A stretch of 64,000 bases of DNA, taken from positions 1 to 64,000 of the forward strand of contig JAJYEK010000002.1 of NCBI GenBank assembly GCA_021785795.1, read 5' to 3'. The stretch comes from Pseudomonadota bacterium (GTDB lineage Bacteria; Pseudomonadota; Gammaproteobacteria; Acidiferrobacterales; UBA6901). The notes beneath the pieces were generated by a model. That model ran no database searches. It worked only from the letters and a program-made list of their open reading frames with translations, and was not told the DNA's origin. Numbering within the stretch: the stretch's first letter is position 1; every line of letters begins with the position of its first letter. Below are positions 62,262-64,000 of the stretch, piece by piece. The position numbers were made by a program, and so were the translations under genes.

Positions 62262-63854
62262 TCACAATTTGGAGCGAACCGAGCCGGGACTGACACGGGC
62301 ATTGAACGTCTGCTCCAGCGCCCGCACATTCGGATCGTCTTCAATGGCGCGCGCCGCGGCCTGCTGGCGCTCATCGCTCGCGCGGATCCTGACCTGTGCC
62401 GGCGTTTCCACGGCCGGTACGCCTACCTGAACGCGCAGCGTTACCGGACGCCCCAGGAGTTCGGCCAACGCCTCCCGCAGCGCCCCTTCGCGCTCCTTGT
62501 TGAGCAGATGCCCCATGCTCTGATCCAGTGTCAGGCAGTACATGTTGTCGGTACTGGAATCGAGCGTGGTATGGCTGGCCAGCTCGCGCATGAGCCCCGC
62601 GAGCCGGAGCTGCGCGACGGTGTCCGACCAACTTCCGGACGCAGGCGTCGGGGCAGGGGCTGCAACCTGGTGCGAAACGGGCGCTTCCGGCACCGCGCGG
62701 GCGGCGGCGATGCCTGCTTCAGGTCGCGGCCCATCCTCCCGCACGACATCCGGCCCGGCGACGGGCGTGACCGCCGGCCGGAACGCCAGCATCCTCAGCA
62801 GCGCCATCTCCAGCCCGCCGCGCGCATCCGGCGCGAGGTCCAGATCGCGCCGGCCAATAAGGCCGATCTGATAATACAGCTGCACATCCTCGGGGGTCAT
62901 CCCACGGGCATGAACGAATAAACTTGCAGTGTCTGGAGCGTCCGCATCAAGTGCCTGCGGAGCGATCTGCGCCAGTGCGATGCGGTGCAGCGCGCGCATC
63001 AGCTCCTGTAGCAGACCGTCGTAGTCGATGCTGTGTTCGGACGCATCGGCCACCGCTGCCAGCACGGCGTGGGCGTCACCTGCGGCGAGCGCCGCGAGAA
63101 GACGATCGACAACAGCGTTATCGATGGTGCCAAGCATGTCCCGGACTTCACGTTCCGAGACCTTGCCGCCGCAGTATGCGATTGCCTGATCGACCAGACT
63201 GAGCGCATCGCGCATGCTTCCGTCCGCGGCATGCGCCAGCAGGGTCAGCGCTGGCGTATCGTACGCGACCCCTTCTGCCGCAAGTATGTGTCTGAGTTGC
63301 GCTTCGATCTGGGGCGGTTGCAGACGCTTGAGACTGAACTGCAAACAGCGCGACAACACGGTAACGGGGAGTTTCTGCGGATCGGTTGTCGCCAGCAGGA
63401 ACTTCACGTGCGGCGGAGGCTCCTCGAGCGTCTTGAGCAGCGCATTGAAGCTGTGCGTCGACAGCATGTGCACCTCGTCGATGAGGTACACCTTGAATCG
63501 TCCGCGGGTCGGCGCGTACTGGACGTTTTCGAGCAGCTCGCGCGTGTCGTCAACCTTCGTGCGCGAAGCCGCGTCCACCTCGATCAGGTCGACGAACCGC
63601 CCCTCGTCCACCTCGGTGCACGCACGGCACGTGCCGCAGGGCTGGGAGGTCACACCTCCCTCGCAATTCAGGGATTTTGCCAGTATGCGGGCGATCGTGG
63701 TCTTGCCAACACCACGCGTGCCTGTAAATAGAAACGCATGATGCAGGCGGTTGCGGTCCAGCCCGTTGACGAGCGCGCGCACCACGTGTTCCTGGCCCAC
63801 CAGGTCCGCGAATTGACGCGGACGCCACTTGCGTGCCAGCACCTGGTAGCTCAT
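62262..63854 (-). CDS. dnaX: DNA polymerase III subunits gamma and tau
   Basis: 530 residues from ATG 63854; the longer frame to 63923 overlaps the SRP RNA gene and is not used. Starts SYQVLARKWRPRQFADLVG, Walker A FTGTRGVGKTTIARILAK, four-Cys zinc module (LNCEGG...CGTCRAC), and VYLIDEVHMLSTHSFNALLKTLEEP. The clamp loader core is complete; the C-terminal third is Ala/Pro-rich with the tau-specific end. A slippery heptamer for gamma production was not seen. Confidence 0.96.
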   Translation of the reverse strand: MSYQVLARKWRPRQFADLVGQEHVVRALVNGLDRNRLHHAFLFTGTRGVGKTTIARILAKSLNCEGGVTSQPCGTCRACTEVDEGRFVDLIEVDAASRTKVDDTRELLENVQYAPTRGRFKVYLIDEVHMLSTHSFNALLKTLEEPPPHVKFLLATTDPQKLPVTVLSRCLQFSLKRLQPPQIEAQLRHILAAEGVAYDTPALTLLAHAADGSMRDALSLVDQAIAYCGGKVSEREVRDMLGTIDNAVVDRLLAALAAGDAHAVLAAVADASEHSIDYDGLLQELMRALHRIALAQIAPQALDADAPDTASLFVHARGMTPEDVQLYYQIGLIGRRDLDLAPDARGGLEMALLRMLAFRPAVTPVAGPDVVREDGPRPEAGIAAARAVPEAPVSHQVAAPAPTPASGSWSDTVAQLRLAGLMRELASHTTLDSSTDNMYCLTLDQSMGHLLNKEREGALREALAELLGRPVTLRVQVGVPAVETPAQVRIRASDERQQAAARAIEDDPNVRALEQTFNARVSPGSVRSKL

Positions 63855-63893
63855 GCCTGAACGTTCCTGACCATCGGCACCTGCCCGAATCCG

Positions 63894-64000
63894 AAAAGGG
63901 GTGGCGGCTCCGGCCGGCCGCACTCCACACCCGAGCGGGCTGCTGCGGCTGCTTCCTTCCGGACCTGACCGGGTTCACAACCCTTCGTCGCGGAGGGACC
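63894..64000 (-). ncRNA. ffs: 4.5S signal recognition particle RNA, 5' end beyond the window
   Basis: The minus strand holds the universal SRP core GGTCAGGTCCGGAAGGAAGCAGC (broken here as GGTCAGGTCC-GGAAGG-AAGCAGCC) forming helix 8 with the GGAA loop, near 63946-63975. The 3' end runs to CGGAGCCGCCACCCC followed by TTTT at 63894-63897, a short terminator. By comparison with the E. coli RNA about 15 bases of the 5' strand lie past position 64000. Placed directly upstream of dnaX. Confidence 0.9.

Overview
The window is a chromosomal segment of a GC-rich gammaproteobacterium. The support is the conserved order rpsB-tsf-pyrH-frr-uppS-cdsA-dxr-rseP-bamA-lpxD-fabZ-lpxA-lpxB-rnhB-dnaE-accA-tilS-pyrG-kdsA-eno-ftsB, plus glnD beside map and dnaX-ybaB-recR just after ffs. 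The lineage below class cannot be fixed from sequence reading alone; a sulfur- or iron-oxidising type of gammaproteobacterium would fit, but that is a guess. No tRNA, rRNA operon, CRISPR array, insertion sequence or phage gene was seen.

Region 1 (1-20436, all minus strand) is an exopolysaccharide locus of the Wzx/Wzy type. Read in transcription order it holds an EpsB-type polyprenyl sugar-phosphate transferase, a GT4 glycosyltransferase, a CelD/BcsL-like GNAT acyltransferase, a Wza-type export lipoprotein, a GumC/Wzz-type chain-length protein, a degenerate BY-kinase-like ATPase, an outer-membrane beta-barrel protein, a DUF3473-type polysaccharide deacetylase, a GT2, a GT4, a second NodB deacetylase, another GT4, an O-antigen ligase/polymerase, a further GT4, a flippase and the start of a CapK/PaaK-like AMP ligase cut by the window edge. 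Several proteins resemble those of exosortase-A (XrtA/PEP-CTERM) exopolysaccharide loci, but no exosortase is in the window. Two promoters with long structured leaders were found: one before the sugar transferase, one before wza.

Region 2 (21070-46707) is housekeeping. ygfZ is on the plus strand. Then, on the minus strand, comes a continuous run of essential genes for translation (rpsB, tsf, frr), UMP kinase, isoprenoid and lipid carriers (uppS, dxr), phospholipid (cdsA), envelope assembly (rseP, bamA), lipid A (lpxD, fabZ, lpxA, lpxB, kdsA), replication (dnaE, rnhB), fatty acid supply (accA), tRNA-Ile lysidine (tilS), CTP (pyrG), enolase and the divisome (ftsB). Stop/start overlaps (ATGA, GTGA, TAATG) are frequent and imply translational coupling. 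skp is absent from its usual place between bamA and lpxD.

Region 3 (47125-64000) is mixed: map and a glnD split by a one-base frameshift (plus); an APC amino acid permease; amiC-tsaE-nnrD (minus) divergent from queG (plus); orn (minus) divergent from an M48 Ste24-type protease (plus); a pterin carbinolamine dehydratase; a small conserved protein; an MsbA-like ABC exporter; recR-ybaB-dnaX; and a 4.5S SRP RNA gene running off the right edge.

The points most worth checking are the catalytically degenerate BY-kinase in the exopolysaccharide locus, the multi-hairpin leader ahead of that locus, the glnD frameshift, the missing skp, and the extended ribosomal protein S2 with a tandem duplication at its stop codon.
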